Shown here: positions 37,844 through 48,195 of the stretch, piece by piece
Position numbering within the stretch: position 1 is the stretch's first letter
Layout: each line of letters starts with the position of its first letter
NCBI RefSeq assembly: GCF_030249845.1
Contig: NZ_JANURM010000002.1
Location: forward strand, 283,597 to 347,596
Reading direction: 5' to 3'
DNA from: Campylobacter gastrosuis
GTDB taxonomy: Bacteria > Campylobacterota > Campylobacteria > Campylobacterales > Campylobacteraceae
DNA: 64,000 nucleotides
Notes under the pieces: model-generated
The model's input: the letters and a program-made list of their open reading frames with translations, nothing else
Told to the model about the DNA's origin: nothing
Databases searched by the model: none
Program-made: the position numbers and the translations under genes

Positions 37844-38793
37844 TAAAAATTAGCGATTTAAAATTTAAGTATAAAAATCACAACGTCCTTGATATTAAAA
37901 ATTTAAGCCTTAACACGCAAAAAACGACCGCACTTCTTGGCTTGAATGGTAGCGGCAAAAGCACGCTTTTAAAGATAATCGCACACCTAATTAAGCCAAA
38001 TTTTGGCGAGATTAAAATTTGGGGCAAAGATAAATTAAGCCTAAATGAGCTAAAAGAGATTAGCATTTTACTCCCAGAGCCATTTTTGTTAAAACGAAGC
38101 GTGAGAGAGAATTTTAAATTTGCCCTAAACACAAGGGGCAAACTTCACGAATTTAACGAGCGTGTGGGCGAGGCATTAGAGCTTGTGGGGCTTGGGTGGG
38201 AATTTTTAGACAAACGCCACTTTGAGCTTAGCTCTGGGCAAAATAAACGCATCGCCTTTGCCTTAGTTTTATCACTTCGCTCACGGCTAAATTTGCTTGA
38301 TGAGCCGACAAATGCGGTTGATTTAGCCACTTCAAAGCTTTTTAGTAAGGCGATTTTATACCAAAAACAAAGATATAATTCTGGCTTTATCATTGCCACT
38401 CACGATGAGAAGTGGATAAGTGCAATTAGCAATGAGAGCGTGTTTTTGCACGAGGGCAAGGTGAGTGAGTTTGAGCTAAAAAATATCTTTAACGCAAATT
38501 TTGGCGTGATTGATTTTGGCACATTTAGGCTAAATCTGCCAGATGAGATGAAAAACGCAGCTAAAATCGCAATAAATCAAAATTTAATAAACCTTAGCAA
38601 AATAGCCTTTGAAAATGCAAATTTTGGGCTTTTGCACTCAATTTCTCTAATTAATAAAGATGAAATTTTAATCAAAATCAAAACTGGCGATTTTTTAATA
38701 AAATGTGTCAAAAAACAAAATGAGATTACTGGGCTAAAAACTGGCGATTTTATCTATTTTGAAGTGCCAAAAAATGCCTTTTTAAGCTTGTGA
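37840..38793 (+). CDS. tupC: Tungstate ABC transporter, ATPase TupC
   Basis: ABC ATPase domain (about 1-215): Walker A GLNGSGKST, signature LSSGQNKRIA, Walker B RLNLLDEPT, switch His in ATHDEKW. The first signature Gly is replaced (S-S-G-Q instead of S-G-G-Q), common in this subgroup. Residues about 220-317 form a beta-rich extension resembling a TOBE-type domain, which in molybdate ATPases can bind oxyanion and inhibit transport; this suggests feedback control but is inferred. Confidence 0.86.
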   Translation: MIKISDLKFKYKNHNVLDIKNLSLNTQKTTALLGLNGSGKSTLLKIIAHLIKPNFGEIKIWGKDKLSLNELKEISILLPEPFLLKRSVRENFKFALNTRGKLHEFNERVGEALELVGLGWEFLDKRHFELSSGQNKRIAFALVLSLRSRLNLLDEPTNAVDLATSKLFSKAILYQKQRYNSGFIIATHDEKWISAISNESVFLHEGKVSEFELKNIFNANFGVIDFGTFRLNLPDEMKNAAKIAINQNLINLSKIAFENANFGLLHSISLINKDEILIKIKTGDFLIKCVKKQNEITGLKTGDFIYFEVPKNAFLSL

Positions 38794-38831
38794 TTAGTAA
38801 AATAACGTTTAAATTTTATTAAGGATTAAAG

Positions 38832-39662
38832 ATGATACAAACCTGCCTCTTCCCAGCTGCTGGCTATGGCACGAGATTTTTACCAGCGACAAAATCACTG
38901 CCAAAGGAGATGTTGCCAATTCTTACAAAGCCACTAGTTCATTACGGCGTTGATGAGGCTTTTGAGGCTGGTATGGATAATATGGCTTTTGTCGTGGGTC
39001 GTGGCAAAAGGGCGTTAGAGGACTATTTTGATATCTCTTACGAGCTAGAACACCAAATCGCTGGCACAAACAAAGAACCACTCTTAGATGAGATTAGAAA
39101 TTTAATGAATAAACTAACATTCTCTTTTACTCGCCAAAACGAGATGAAAGGGCTTGGACACGCCATTTACACTGGCAAAACGCTAGTTAGGGACGAGGCG
39201 TTTGGCGTGATTTTGGCTGATGACCTTTGTGTGAATGAAAATGGCGAAGGAGTTTTGGCTCAGATGATGAGAATTTATGAGCGTTATCGCTGTTCAGTCG
39301 TGGCTGTAATGGAGGTTAGTAAAGAGCAAACTAAGAGCTACGGCGTGGTAAGTGGCAGGGTTATTGAAGATGGGCTTTTAATGGTTGATGATATGGTAGA
39401 AAAGCCAGATCCAGCCGATGCACCAAGCAACCTAGCTATTATTGGTCGCTACATTTTAACGCCAGATATTTTTAACATTTTAGAAAGAACAAGCCCCGGC
39501 AAAAATGGCGAAATCCAAATCACTGACGCCCTAAAAACACAGGCAAAACAGGGGATGGTTTTAGCCTATAAATTTAAGGGCAGACGCTTTGATTGTGGTA
39601 GCATTGAGGGCTTTGTAGAGGCTACAAACTACTTTTATGAGAAAATTTATGGTAAAAAATAG
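38832..39662 (+). CDS. galU: UTP-glucose-1-phosphate uridylyltransferase
   Basis: Makes UDP-glucose for surface polysaccharide. FPAAGYGTRFLPATKSLPKEMLPI is the nucleotide-binding N-terminus (Rossmann-like G-x-G-T-R, Lys in KEMLP), with FGVILADDLC and the C-terminal FDCGSIEGFVEA typical of GalU. 276 residues. AAGGATTAAAG precedes ATG; it overlaps pgi by 14-26 bases depending on the pgi start. Confidence 0.92.
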   Translation: MIQTCLFPAAGYGTRFLPATKSLPKEMLPILTKPLVHYGVDEAFEAGMDNMAFVVGRGKRALEDYFDISYELEHQIAGTNKEPLLDEIRNLMNKLTFSFTRQNEMKGLGHAIYTGKTLVRDEAFGVILADDLCVNENGEGVLAQMMRIYERYRCSVVAVMEVSKEQTKSYGVVSGRVIEDGLLMVDDMVEKPDPADAPSNLAIIGRYILTPDIFNILERTSPGKNGEIQITDALKTQAKQGMVLAYKFKGRRFDCGSIEGFVEATNYFYEKIYGKK

Positions 39663-40863
39663 ATTTTTTTTTAATTTTGCCGATGAAAATATCATCAACG
39701 AATACGCAAAACGCGTAAATGATGAGTATAAAAGTGGCGAGATTGGCTATTATCACCTGCCAAATTTAGCCAAGGCGATGAGTGCTGAAATTTTAGAGTA
39801 TGAAAAGAGCTTAGATGAGATAAAAAGCGTCGTGCTTGTAGGCATTGGCGGTAGTTCGCTTGGGGTTAAAGCATTAAAACAAATGCTAAGCGATAAGCCA
39901 CATAAACGTGAGCTGTTTTTTTTAGATAACGTTGATGAAAGCTCGTTTAAATCGGTCATAAATAGCGTAAATTTTAGTCAAACGCTATTTATTATTAGCT
40001 CAAAATCTGGCACGACGATTGAGACTATTAGCATCTTTAAATGCCTACTCTCTCTTTACAAACCAAAGGATTTAAGCAAAAATTTTCTAATCATCACCGA
40101 CCCAGCCACACCACTAGAAGCCTACGCAAAAGAAAACGGCGTGAAATTTTTTAATATCCCAAAAAATGTCGGCGGTCGTTTTAGCGTTTTAAGTGCTATC
40201 GGACTTGTCCCACTTGCACTTTGCGGATACGATATTTTAGCCCTTTTAGAGGGTGCAAGCAGTGCCAAAAAACACTACATAGATGAAAACAAAAAAGAGA
40301 TAATCGCCAAAGCCTACCACTACGCAACACACCGAAGTGCCGATATAAACGTGATTTTTAGCTACTGCGACAGGCTTGCTAGCTTTAACGAGTGGTATGT
40401 CCAGCTCTGGGCTGAAAGTCTAGGCAAAAAGCGTGGATACAAGCGTATCGGCAGGACACCAATCGGACTTATTGGTTCGCGCGACCAGCACAGCTTTTTA
40501 CAGCTCATAATGGACGGCGTGAAGGATAAAACGATAACCTTTATAAAAATCACTGGGCAAAATGAGATAAAAATCCCAAATTTAAGTATTAAAGGACTGC
40601 AAAGTTGCGATTTTGTAAATTCGCTTGGCTTAAATGAGCTTTTAAATCATCAATGTGATGCCACCGCAATGGCTTTGGTGCAAGAAGGGCTTAGCGTTGA
40701 TGTGATTGAGATTAGCCAGTTAGATGAATTTAGTGCTGGTTATTTGATCTACTACTACGAGCTTTTAACCTCAGCCGTTGGCATTATGCTTGGCATTAAC
40801 ACCTACGACCAACCCGGCGTAGAAATAGGCAAGAGAATTTTAAAGACTATGCTTTTAAAATAG
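39649..40863 (+). CDS. pgi: Glucose-6-phosphate isomerase
   Basis: Interconverts glucose-6-P and fructose-6-P, here probably for gluconeogenesis and sugar-nucleotide supply with galU. VLVGIGGSSLG and ISSKSGTTIET are the phosphate-binding motifs, and GSRDQHSFLQL carries the conserved Gln/His region. 404 residues, the short epsilonproteobacterial form. ATG 39649 (MVKNRFFF) is preferred; ATG 39637 in frame is possible. Neither has a strong ribosome site, so coupling to galU is likely. Confidence 0.9.
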   Translation: MVKNRFFFNFADENIINEYAKRVNDEYKSGEIGYYHLPNLAKAMSAEILEYEKSLDEIKSVVLVGIGGSSLGVKALKQMLSDKPHKRELFFLDNVDESSFKSVINSVNFSQTLFIISSKSGTTIETISIFKCLLSLYKPKDLSKNFLIITDPATPLEAYAKENGVKFFNIPKNVGGRFSVLSAIGLVPLALCGYDILALLEGASSAKKHYIDENKKEIIAKAYHYATHRSADINVIFSYCDRLASFNEWYVQLWAESLGKKRGYKRIGRTPIGLIGSRDQHSFLQLIMDGVKDKTITFIKITGQNEIKIPNLSIKGLQSCDFVNSLGLNELLNHQCDATAMALVQEGLSVDVIEISQLDEFSAGYLIYYYELLTSAVGIMLGINTYDQPGVEIGKRILKTMLLK

Positions 40864-40873
40864 CCGTTTATTT

Positions 40874-41096
40874 GGTTTTGATATTTACACTTAAATTTTC
40901 AAGGCGTTAAACACAAAATACCTTGAAAATTTAAAACTTTTACCACAATCTTTTAAAATTTTTTGCTGATTTTATCCTCGCCTAAACGCTCTAAATTTTA
41001 ATTTAAGAGTGTTATCTCACGCTCGTTTAAAATCCAAAATTTTAGTGGTTTTGATATTTACTCTTAAAAAATTTCAAGGCGTTAAACGCAAACGCC
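40874..41096. repeat. Non-coding gap holding a decayed duplicate of the mnmG 3' end and its terminator
   Basis: Two similar blocks, 40874-40924 and 41047-41099, both read GGTTTTGATATTTAC.CTTAAA...TTTCAAGGCGTTAAAC. The second is the terminator directly after mnmG. Between them, about 40943-41036, the sequence matches mnmG coding sequence at about 41443-41545 in the same orientation (GCTGATTTTATCCTCGCC, TAAACGCTCTAAA, GTTATCTCACGCTC) with small deletions. In the minus direction the order is thus mnmG, terminator, mnmG fragment, second terminator: a partial tandem duplication that has lost its middle and decayed. No gene is seen here. Confidence 0.75.
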
Positions 41097-41098
41097 TT
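41064..41098 (-). terminator. Intrinsic terminator of mnmG
   Basis: 8-bp stem AAGGCGTT/AACGCCTT with a 7-base loop, beginning inside the mnmG stop codon and followed on the minus strand by GAAATTTTTTAA. A decayed copy lies at about 40902-40924. Confidence 0.7.
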
Positions 41099-42965
41099 AG
41101 TGATTTTGTTTTAAAAACTGCCTAATGTAAATGTGTAAAATATCAATAGCAGCTGGGGTTATGCCAGAGATTTGTGAAGCCGCAAAAAGTGTCGGCGGTG
41201 CGAATTTTTCAAGCTTTTCAACCACTTCATTGCTTAATCCGCTAATCCCACGAAAGCTAAAATTACTTGGAATTTTAACGCTTAGCATATCTTTCATACG
41301 CTCAATTTGAGCCTTTTGTTCGCCGATATAATGCTGATATTTACTCTCAACTAAAATCTGCTCCAAGCTTAAATCATCTAAATTTTTAAAAAAATCATCA
41401 AGCTCTTTTAGCTTCTCTTTTGTAAAACTTTTTCGTGCTACAATCTTTTGAAGTGTCGTTTTTTCGCTGATTTTATCCTCGCCTAAACGCTCTAAAAGCT
41501 CTAAATTTTGCTTTGAGGGCGTTATCTCACGCTCATTTAAAATCCCAAGCCCAAGCTCTAAATTTTTAGAGATATTTTCAATCCTTAAAAAGGTTTCATC
41601 ATCAATTAGCCCAAGCCTTTTGCCGTATCCGCCAAGCCTTAAAATGGCGTTATCCTCACGCAAAAGCAGGCGGTATTCAGCCCTGCTTGTAAATACACGA
41701 TAAGGCTCTTTTGTCCCCTTTGTAACCAAATCATCAATCAAAACGCCAATATACGCCTCATCCCTTCTTAACACCAAAGGCTCTTTGTTTTCAACTGCCA
41801 AAACAGCATTTATCCCAGCCATAAGCCCCTGAGCTGCCGCCTCTTCATAGCCAGTCGTGCCGTTTATCTGCCCAGCCAAATAAAGTCCGCTTAGCTTTTT
41901 TGTTTCAAGCGTGTGTTTAAGCTCTGTTGGCTGGACGTAATCATACTCAATGGCATATCCGTGGCGGACAATTTTTGCGTTTTCAAAACCTTTGACTGAG
42001 CGAATCATCTTAACCTGCACATCATAAGGCAGGCTCGTTGAAAAGCCGTTTATGTAATACTCGGTCGCTTCAAGAGTTTGAGGCTCAATGAAAAGATGAT
42101 GTCTGTCTTTATCGCCAAATCTATTGATTTTATCCTCAATACTAGGACAATATCTTGGGCCAACACCCTCAATTTGCCCCGTAAAAAGCGGTGCTTGATA
42201 GAAATTTTCCCTTATCGTTTCGTGCGTAGTTTCGTTTGTGTAAGCCACGTAGCAAGGCAGTTGGGTTGGGTTAAAATTCTTACTTCTAAAACTAAATGGC
42301 ACTGGATTAGCATCTCCGTCTTGTAGCTCTAATGCCCCAAAATCAATGCTTTTTGCGTCAATCCTAGGGCAAGTGCCAGTCTTTAACCGCCCCATTTCAA
42401 GCCCAAAACTAGCCAAACTTTTGCTTAAATCCTTTGAGCTAAGCTCTCCAACTCGTCCAGCCTCAACCTTAGCCGTGCCAACGTGAATAAGCCCATTTAA
42501 AAATGTCCCCGTTGTAATGATGACCTTTTTTGTGTTATAAACATTATTTAAATGCGTTTTTACGCCACTCACCTTGCCATCTTGGCTTAAAATTTCAGTC
42601 GCCATCTCTTGTGAAATTTCTAAATTTGGCGTGTTTAAGAGCAAATTTCGCATAAAAACTCGGTATCTATCCATATCAATTTGAGCGCGTGAGCCACGAA
42701 CTGCTGGGCCTTTACTCTCGTTTAAAATTCTAAACTGAATCCCAACAGCGTCCGTTGTAAGCCCCATTTGACCGCCAAGTGCGTCAATCTCTTTAACTAA
42801 ATGCCCCTTTGCAAGACCGCCAATTGCTGGATTACAGCTTGCCGCTCCGATTTGCTCGGCTAAAATCGTAATTAAAAGCGTTTTTTTACCCATTCTAGCA
42901 CTTGCCAGACACGCCTCAATCCCAGCGTGTCCGCCGCCAACAACGATAATGTCGTAATTTTGCAT
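41097..42965 (-). CDS. mnmG: tRNA uridine 5-carboxymethylaminomethyl modification enzyme MnmG (GidA)
   Basis: FAD enzyme that, with MnmE, installs the cmnm5 group at U34. [21 protein letters not shown] is the FAD-binding N-terminus; [22 protein letters not shown] is the family signature; GTFLNG and the [10 protein letters not shown] block follow. 622 residues. ATG 42965 has GGAG 6 bases ahead and begins MQNYD; ATG 42977 is in frame but lacks a site. Part of its 3' end is duplicated downstream. Confidence 0.93.
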   Translation of the reverse strand: MQNYDIIVVGGGHAGIEACLASARMGKKTLLITILAEQIGAASCNPAIGGLAKGHLVKEIDALGGQMGLTTDAVGIQFRILNESKGPAVRGSRAQIDMDRYRVFMRNLLLNTPNLEISQEMATEILSQDGKVSGVKTHLNNVYNTKKVIITTGTFLNGLIHVGTAKVEAGRVGELSSKDLSKSLASFGLEMGRLKTGTCPRIDAKSIDFGALELQDGDANPVPFSFRSKNFNPTQLPCYVAYTNETTHETIRENFYQAPLFTGQIEGVGPRYCPSIEDKINRFGDKDRHHLFIEPQTLEATEYYINGFSTSLPYDVQVKMIRSVKGFENAKIVRHGYAIEYDYVQPTELKHTLETKKLSGLYLAGQINGTTGYEEAAAQGLMAGINAVLAVENKEPLVLRRDEAYIGVLIDDLVTKGTKEPYRVFTSRAEYRLLLREDNAILRLGGYGKRLGLIDDETFLRIENISKNLELGLGILNEREITPSKQNLELLERLGEDKISEKTTLQKIVARKSFTKEKLKELDDFFKNLDDLSLEQILVESKYQHYIGEQKAQIERMKDMLSVKIPSNFSFRGISGLSNEVVEKLEKFAPPTLFAASQISGITPAAIDILHIYIRQFLKQNH

Positions 42966-43015
42966 AAATTTCTCCATTTTTAAAAAGCCTTAATTATACA
43001 AAATTTAAGCTAAAA

Positions 43016-43429
43016 TCAAAATCCGTGCAGGCGTTTTAGCTCCTCATCTATTGGCTTTTTATCCCCTGCTTTTGTTACGCTTACGTAGGTCGCTGTGGCA
43101 CTTGTTACTGGCAAGCACTCCCTAAAACCGCTATTATTTAAACGCAACGCCGTTACTTCAATTTGCGTTGTAATTGAAGTTTTACCAACGCTAATAACCT
43201 TAGCGTAGCAACTAACCACATCCCCAACAAAGACCGGCTCTTTAAAGACAATCTCTTTCATTGAAATTGTTACCACCCTTTCAGGGGCTAGCTCACGCGC
43301 CGCAGTCGCTCCTGCAAGGTCAATCTGCGATAAAATCCAACCGCCAAAGATATTACCAGCTGAGTTTGTATCCTTTGGCAGTGCGACAACTTTTATTCTA
43401 GGCTCACCAAAATCTGCTAAATTTTGCAT
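43016..43429 (-). CDS. Hot-dog-fold acyl-CoA thioesterase, YciA-like
   Basis: 137 residues with the hexameric YciA/BACH pattern: ALPKDTNSAGNIFGGWILSQIDLAGA (catalytic Asn-Gly-x2-Gly-Gly and Asp) and VTISMKEIVFKEPVFVGDVV. Hydrolyses acyl-CoA, with broad specificity in relatives. ATG 43429 has AAGGAT 6-7 bases ahead. Divergent from the M3 peptidase gene. Confidence 0.85.
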   Translation of the reverse strand: MQNLADFGEPRIKVVALPKDTNSAGNIFGGWILSQIDLAGATAARELAPERVVTISMKEIVFKEPVFVGDVVSCYAKVISVGKTSITTQIEVTALRLNNSGFRECLPVTSATATYVSVTKAGDKKPIDEELKRLHGF

Positions 43430-43497
43430 TTTTTTATCCTTTTTTGTATAAAATGCGACCATTTTACAAAAAGTTTTTTGAAATTAAAGGCATAAAA

Positions 43498-45342
43498 ATG
43501 AACGACTTTAAAAAATTAAACGAACTGGTTAAAAATAGCCGCGCAAAACTAAATGCACTCTATAAAAATTTAGATAACGAAATTTTAAACAAAGCCATTA
43601 AAATTTCTGGTTTAAGTGGCTCAAACAGCGAGAAAATCGCTCTGCTTAGGCGTATTGTTGATTTAAAGCCAGATCCGCTTTTAAATGAGCTAAAAAAGCT
43701 AGAAATTAGCCAAAAGCAACAAGATGAGATTAGGGATTTAATGTTTGATTTTGTGCGTGAAATTTACGAGCAAAACCACGAAAATTTGCTAAACGAGATA
43801 AAAAAAGAGAGAATTTTAGATGAGTTTTTCATCGCTGTTTTAGAGCTAATGCATAGGGTTGGCAAAAAGATAAACCAGTGGCAAATCGCTTGGCAAAGCC
43901 ATATCATTGACGGCATAAATAGGGAGTTTGAAGCAAATTTTAAAAGCCTAAATGAAGCGAGTGATTTTATAAATCAAAACGCACTTTTTCAAACGCAAAA
44001 TGACACAAAAGCAGATAGAAGTTATGGTGCCGTGATAAAAAGCCCCTTTGGATATACATTTGCGCCTTACGCTGTGGCGTTTGAGAGCGAAGTAAATGAC
44101 GTTGTTAGCGAGTTAGAAAACGGCATAAAAACGCTTGAAAATTTAGCAAAAAATAAGAACGAACAAAGCTATGTAAATTACTTTAAAAATTTAAGCTTAG
44201 CATTTAGCGAGCGTGAAAATAAAAAAGTCATCGCCGCTTGGCAGGACGCTGAGCGTGCTTGGATGAGTGTGCGTGATAAGCTCCAACCAGCACATCCGCT
44301 TGAATACTACGAGGATGCCTACACTCACGCTGTTGCGTTGGAGTGGGATGTTAGGCTTGTTGATGAGGGCGGGATTGATGAGAATGAGTTTAAAAATAGC
44401 GTAAAAAATAGCTTTTTAGAGATTTTTAACCGCCTAAATTTAAGCGATGAGAGCCTAAAAAATCAGGTGCTTTCAAACATAAACCGCACTCAACTTTACG
44501 TATCTGTGCCACTTCTGTTTTATGGAGCTGAGCTAAATGGGCTGTTTTCAGCACAGGTCGTGCCAAACGACGAGCAAGTAAGCAGTGAGCTTGGCAAGAA
44601 AATTTTTGCATTTGTAAATTATGTTTATGAAAACACGAAAGCAAAGCCATTTATGAAGCTAAGTAGCGAAATTTTACCAAAGGAATTTTTAGATTTTAAC
44701 CGCAAAATTTTATTTACCCAGCCAGAAATTTGGCGAAAAGTCTATGAAATTTCAACAATCGGACACGAGTTTGGACACATTTTATTTGTAGATAAAGATA
44801 CCGAAAATTTGATGAATAAAAGCGGTGTTTTTAAGTTTATTGAAGAGTATAAAGCCACCACTGGCGGACTTGTGAATTTCTTTTTAAACGAAGACGAGCG
44901 GTATAAAATGCCAGTTTTTGCCGAGCTAATCTCTCGTGCTATTGGGCTTATTGCGTGGCTTAGGGTTGATGAAGTAAGGGCGTATTACTGCGAAGCAATA
45001 ATTCATCTTACGCTTTTATTTAAGAGTAAAACTCTGTCATTTAAGGATAAAAAATTAGAGCTAAATTTTAATCATAAAAGCTATGAAATTTTTAAGGATT
45101 TAACGCTTAAAAACTATGAAAACTTAGCTCAATTTTATGCTAAAAAAGCTGACGCAATGGAGTTTTTATCACTCTTTGCAGATGAATTTGAAAACACATT
45201 TTTACCAAAAGATGAAGCCACAAAAGAGTTTGTCTTACACTTTTATGAGCGATACAAAGCCATTGGCAACGAAATTGATGAGAGTGGTGAGTGGCAAAAG
45301 TGGCAAGAATTTGCTATAATTAACGAAAAAACAACGGATTAA
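43498..45342 (+). CDS. M3-family oligoendopeptidase (PepF-like)
   Basis: Cytosolic zinc metallopeptidase of 614 residues. HEFGH at about 422-426, in STIGHEFGHILF, gives the two histidines and catalytic Glu; a downstream Glu in KFIEEYKATTGGL likely is the third zinc ligand. Degrades short peptides. Start at ATG 43498 with AAAGG ahead rather than the open frame from 43444, which would overlap the divergent thioesterase leader. Confidence 0.84.
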   Translation: MNDFKKLNELVKNSRAKLNALYKNLDNEILNKAIKISGLSGSNSEKIALLRRIVDLKPDPLLNELKKLEISQKQQDEIRDLMFDFVREIYEQNHENLLNEIKKERILDEFFIAVLELMHRVGKKINQWQIAWQSHIIDGINREFEANFKSLNEASDFINQNALFQTQNDTKADRSYGAVIKSPFGYTFAPYAVAFESEVNDVVSELENGIKTLENLAKNKNEQSYVNYFKNLSLAFSERENKKVIAAWQDAERAWMSVRDKLQPAHPLEYYEDAYTHAVALEWDVRLVDEGGIDENEFKNSVKNSFLEIFNRLNLSDESLKNQVLSNINRTQLYVSVPLLFYGAELNGLFSAQVVPNDEQVSSELGKKIFAFVNYVYENTKAKPFMKLSSEILPKEFLDFNRKILFTQPEIWRKVYEISTIGHEFGHILFVDKDTENLMNKSGVFKFIEEYKATTGGLVNFFLNEDERYKMPVFAELISRAIGLIAWLRVDEVRAYYCEAIIHLTLLFKSKTLSFKDKKLELNFNHKSYEIFKDLTLKNYENLAQFYAKKADAMEFLSLFADEFENTFLPKDEATKEFVLHFYERYKAIGNEIDESGEWQKWQEFAIINEKTTD

Positions 45343-45345
45343 AAA

Positions 45346-47661
45346 TTGGCAAAATTTTTCACAACGACGATTTGGGCGAATAAACAGATAGTTCTGTTTT
45401 TATCAATTATGGCTTTAATACAGCTTGTTAGCGTCTATTTTAGGCTTGACCAGCTTACAAATTTAACAAGCATATTTTTAAATCTCTCAATGGCATTTTT
45501 TATGTATCAGAGAATTTTAAAGCTACGCAAAGTTTCGCTTTACTGGTTTTTGGCATTTGCATACGTTTTTTTATGGGCGATTTGCGATGCATTTTGGTTT
45601 GTTTTTATTAGCAAGGCAAACACAAAACTGCTTGAAGCACTCTACTCCTTGCCAGTTATCTTAATGCTTGCGACGACTATTTCGTTATATTATAAATGCA
45701 TTATTAACACACGCTCAAAGCAGATGATACTTGATATCGCATTTACAGGCATTATGACCATTATTTTTATTGGCTATATCACATTTAATGATAAATTTTT
45801 TATAAACGAAGAGTTTTTAAAAGAGGGGCTATTTTTACTCGCTGATATCTTGCTAATTAGCATAAGTGCTAGCATTTGTGCAAGCATTGCAAATTTAAAA
45901 GAAAGCCCACAAACTATGCTTTTACTAGCAGGGCTTATCATCTACGCCATACACGATATATTTTTTACAATCTCAATTTTAAACGGCATTAGACTTACAT
46001 ATTCGTATTCTGAAATAATCTTTGAGCTTACATTTTTTCTTACGATGTTAGCCGTGCTTTTTGTAGATGAGAATGACACGAAATTTAAATTTGTCATCTC
46101 AAAAAAGCAAATACTTGCAAATTTCATTGAAAAAATCATATTCTTACTCATAATCCCAACAATCGCCGTTGTCTATATCCAAAGCACAAGCATTGATATC
46201 ATTGCCATTTCGCTCTTTGCTATGTTTAGTTACGGGACTATTTCGCATAGAATTTCAAACGAAATTTTTAAAGAAAATGCAGAAAAAAAGGATAGAGAGC
46301 TTAAAATTCGCCTTGAAAAATCAAAAATAAGCAAGAAAAATAGCCTAAATGAGGCCAACAAAGCCCTAACCGAACTTAGTCGCTTTGACAAGCTCACAAA
46401 GGCACTAAACCGCAAGTATTTCTTAGACCAACTCTTTGAGCTAATCACGACAAAATCGCTAAATGAGTGCGTTAGCCTTTATACAATTGACATAAACCAC
46501 TTTAAGATTATAAACGACACCTACGGACACGTCATCGGCGATAAAGCACTGATTAAAACGATAGAAAATTTAAAGGCTATCTTGCCAAAAGATGCGTTTA
46601 TTGGCAGGTTTGGCGGCGATGATATGCTAATAGCAGTCAGAGAAAACATAAAACAAGTAGATCACAACGAATTCGCACAGAAAATTTTACGCAGGGTTTC
46701 AGCGCCATTACAGATTGATGATAAGAGAATTTTTCTTACCATAAATATCGGCATATCATTTACGCAAACAAGCCAAATCAAAGTCAGCGACCTAATCTCT
46801 CAATCATCAATGGCACTCCAAGTAGCAAAGGATAATATCTCAATCCCATATTTTCGCTACAACGACGAGCTAGGCAGGATAAACGAACAACGCCATTACA
46901 TTAAAATTTTAATTGACAGAGCGGATTTTGATAAGGAATTTAGCCTAAATTTTCAGCCAATTTTTGAGCTAAAAACAAATAAAATCGTAAGCGTTGAAGC
47001 ATTTATCAGGTGGAACTCAACGCAAAAAGGCGAGATAACACCAAATGAGTTTATCCCAATAGCCGAACAAAGCCCAATCATAAATCACATCGGTCGCTGG
47101 GTGCTAAATGAGGCGATCTCGCAGATAAAAAGCATAAATGAGCGGTATAAAACCGAGCTAAGTATCAGCGTAAATGTATCGCCAAAAGAGCTTGAAAATC
47201 CAAATTTTGCACAAAATATCTTTAAAATTTTAGAGCTTCACAATGCAAAGGCTAGCTGGCTAATTTTAGAGATAAAACAATCCCTAAGTCAAAGCCAAGC
47301 AAACAGCATAAAGCCAATGCTCTTAGAGCTAAAAAACAAAGGTGTAAATATATTTTTAGATAATTTTGGCACTGGTTTTGCCTCGCTTGATAGCCTAAAT
47401 AAAATTCGCCTTGATAAGATAAAAATTGCAAAAAAATTAATTGACAACATCCAAAACGAAAAAGTGGATAGAAGCGTAGCAATGGCAGTCATCGCACTGG
47501 CAAAAGGTATGGGCATAAAGGTAATCGCTCAATGTGTGGAGAGCAAAGAACAGCTACAAGTTTTAGAAAATTTAGGCTGTGATGAGCTTCAAGGTAATAT
47601 CTGGTGTAAGCCACTAAACGCTAAAAAATTTGATGAGTTTTTAAGCAACTATCTAGCCTAA
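45346..47661 (+). CDS. Membrane GGDEF-EAL protein with degenerate catalytic motifs (copy 1)
   Basis: 771 residues: about seven or eight N-terminal helices (about 15-310), a coiled-coil linker, a GGDEF domain (about 345-500) and an EAL domain (about 515-765). The diguanylate cyclase signature reads RFGGDDML (about 421-428), altered at the fourth and fifth positions. The EAL motif reads VEAFIRW, the metal-binding DDFGTG reads DNFGTG (about 672), and the usual AEGVET is AQCVES. Synthesis of c-di-GMP is doubtful and phosphodiesterase activity unlikely; a c-di-GMP receptor or protein-interaction role is possible. TTG start, 3 bases after pepF. Confidence 0.8.
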   Translation: MAKFFTTTIWANKQIVLFLSIMALIQLVSVYFRLDQLTNLTSIFLNLSMAFFMYQRILKLRKVSLYWFLAFAYVFLWAICDAFWFVFISKANTKLLEALYSLPVILMLATTISLYYKCIINTRSKQMILDIAFTGIMTIIFIGYITFNDKFFINEEFLKEGLFLLADILLISISASICASIANLKESPQTMLLLAGLIIYAIHDIFFTISILNGIRLTYSYSEIIFELTFFLTMLAVLFVDENDTKFKFVISKKQILANFIEKIIFLLIIPTIAVVYIQSTSIDIIAISLFAMFSYGTISHRISNEIFKENAEKKDRELKIRLEKSKISKKNSLNEANKALTELSRFDKLTKALNRKYFLDQLFELITTKSLNECVSLYTIDINHFKIINDTYGHVIGDKALIKTIENLKAILPKDAFIGRFGGDDMLIAVRENIKQVDHNEFAQKILRRVSAPLQIDDKRIFLTINIGISFTQTSQIKVSDLISQSSMALQVAKDNISIPYFRYNDELGRINEQRHYIKILIDRADFDKEFSLNFQPIFELKTNKIVSVEAFIRWNSTQKGEITPNEFIPIAEQSPIINHIGRWVLNEAISQIKSINERYKTELSISVNVSPKELENPNFAQNIFKILELHNAKASWLILEIKQSLSQSQANSIKPMLLELKNKGVNIFLDNFGTGFASLDSLNKIRLDKIKIAKKLIDNIQNEKVDRSVAMAVIALAKGMGIKVIAQCVESKEQLQVLENLGCDELQGNIWCKPLNAKKFDEFLSNYLA

Positions 47662-48195
47662 AACCACGCCATCATAGGCTAGATTTTCAAATTTTAAGAT
47701 ATTTTTTTTAGCATTTTTTGCTAAATTTGAGACGATTAGCAAGGTTTGGTCATCTTTTGGCAAAATTATGTGAATTTTATCAAACAAAAATACAATAAAA
47801 ATATTCTTACACTCATAAATTTCGCTAATATCAATAAAATTAAAGGTGCTTTTCTCATCTTTTTCACCGCTAAAAAAGGCAAAATTCTCATCATTTAGCT
47901 CAAATTTCATATCCTTAATCTCATCGTTTCTAGCCACGCTTTTTAAAATTTTAACCTGCTTTTTTCGTAAAAATTTCGGATAAAACACAAGCCACAAAGT
48001 GGCTAAAACAAGTCCGAGTGGGGTTAGAAAATTTGTAGCAAAAATCAAATCTAGCACAAAAAATGCAATCATAATCTCGGCAAAAACGCCAAGTGTGTTA
48101 AAAAGTGCTGATTTTCTAGCCTGTCTTGATGAAGTAACCATAAACGCCCAAAAATCACGTAAATTTTCATTTGTAAGCTTGATGTCTTTTACCAT
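47653..48195 (-). CDS. Two-helix membrane protein of unknown function
   Basis: 180 residues: a short cytoplasmic N-terminus, two hydrophobic helices (about 34-52 and 55-75) and a soluble beta-rich C-terminal domain (about 95-180) with the pattern FNFIDISEIYECKNIFIVFLF, similar in layout to YcxB-like proteins, though I cannot confirm the family. ATG 48195 has GGAT 4 bases ahead, the genus's usual site; TTG 48216 is in frame upstream. It lies on the opposite strand between the two GGDEF-EAL genes, overlapping the first by 9 bases. Confidence 0.6.
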   Translation of the reverse strand: MVKDIKLTNENLRDFWAFMVTSSRQARKSALFNTLGVFAEIMIAFFVLDLIFATNFLTPLGLVLATLWLVFYPKFLRKKQVKILKSVARNDEIKDMKFELNDENFAFFSGEKDEKSTFNFIDISEIYECKNIFIVFLFDKIHIILPKDDQTLLIVSNLAKNAKKNILKFENLAYDGVVLG

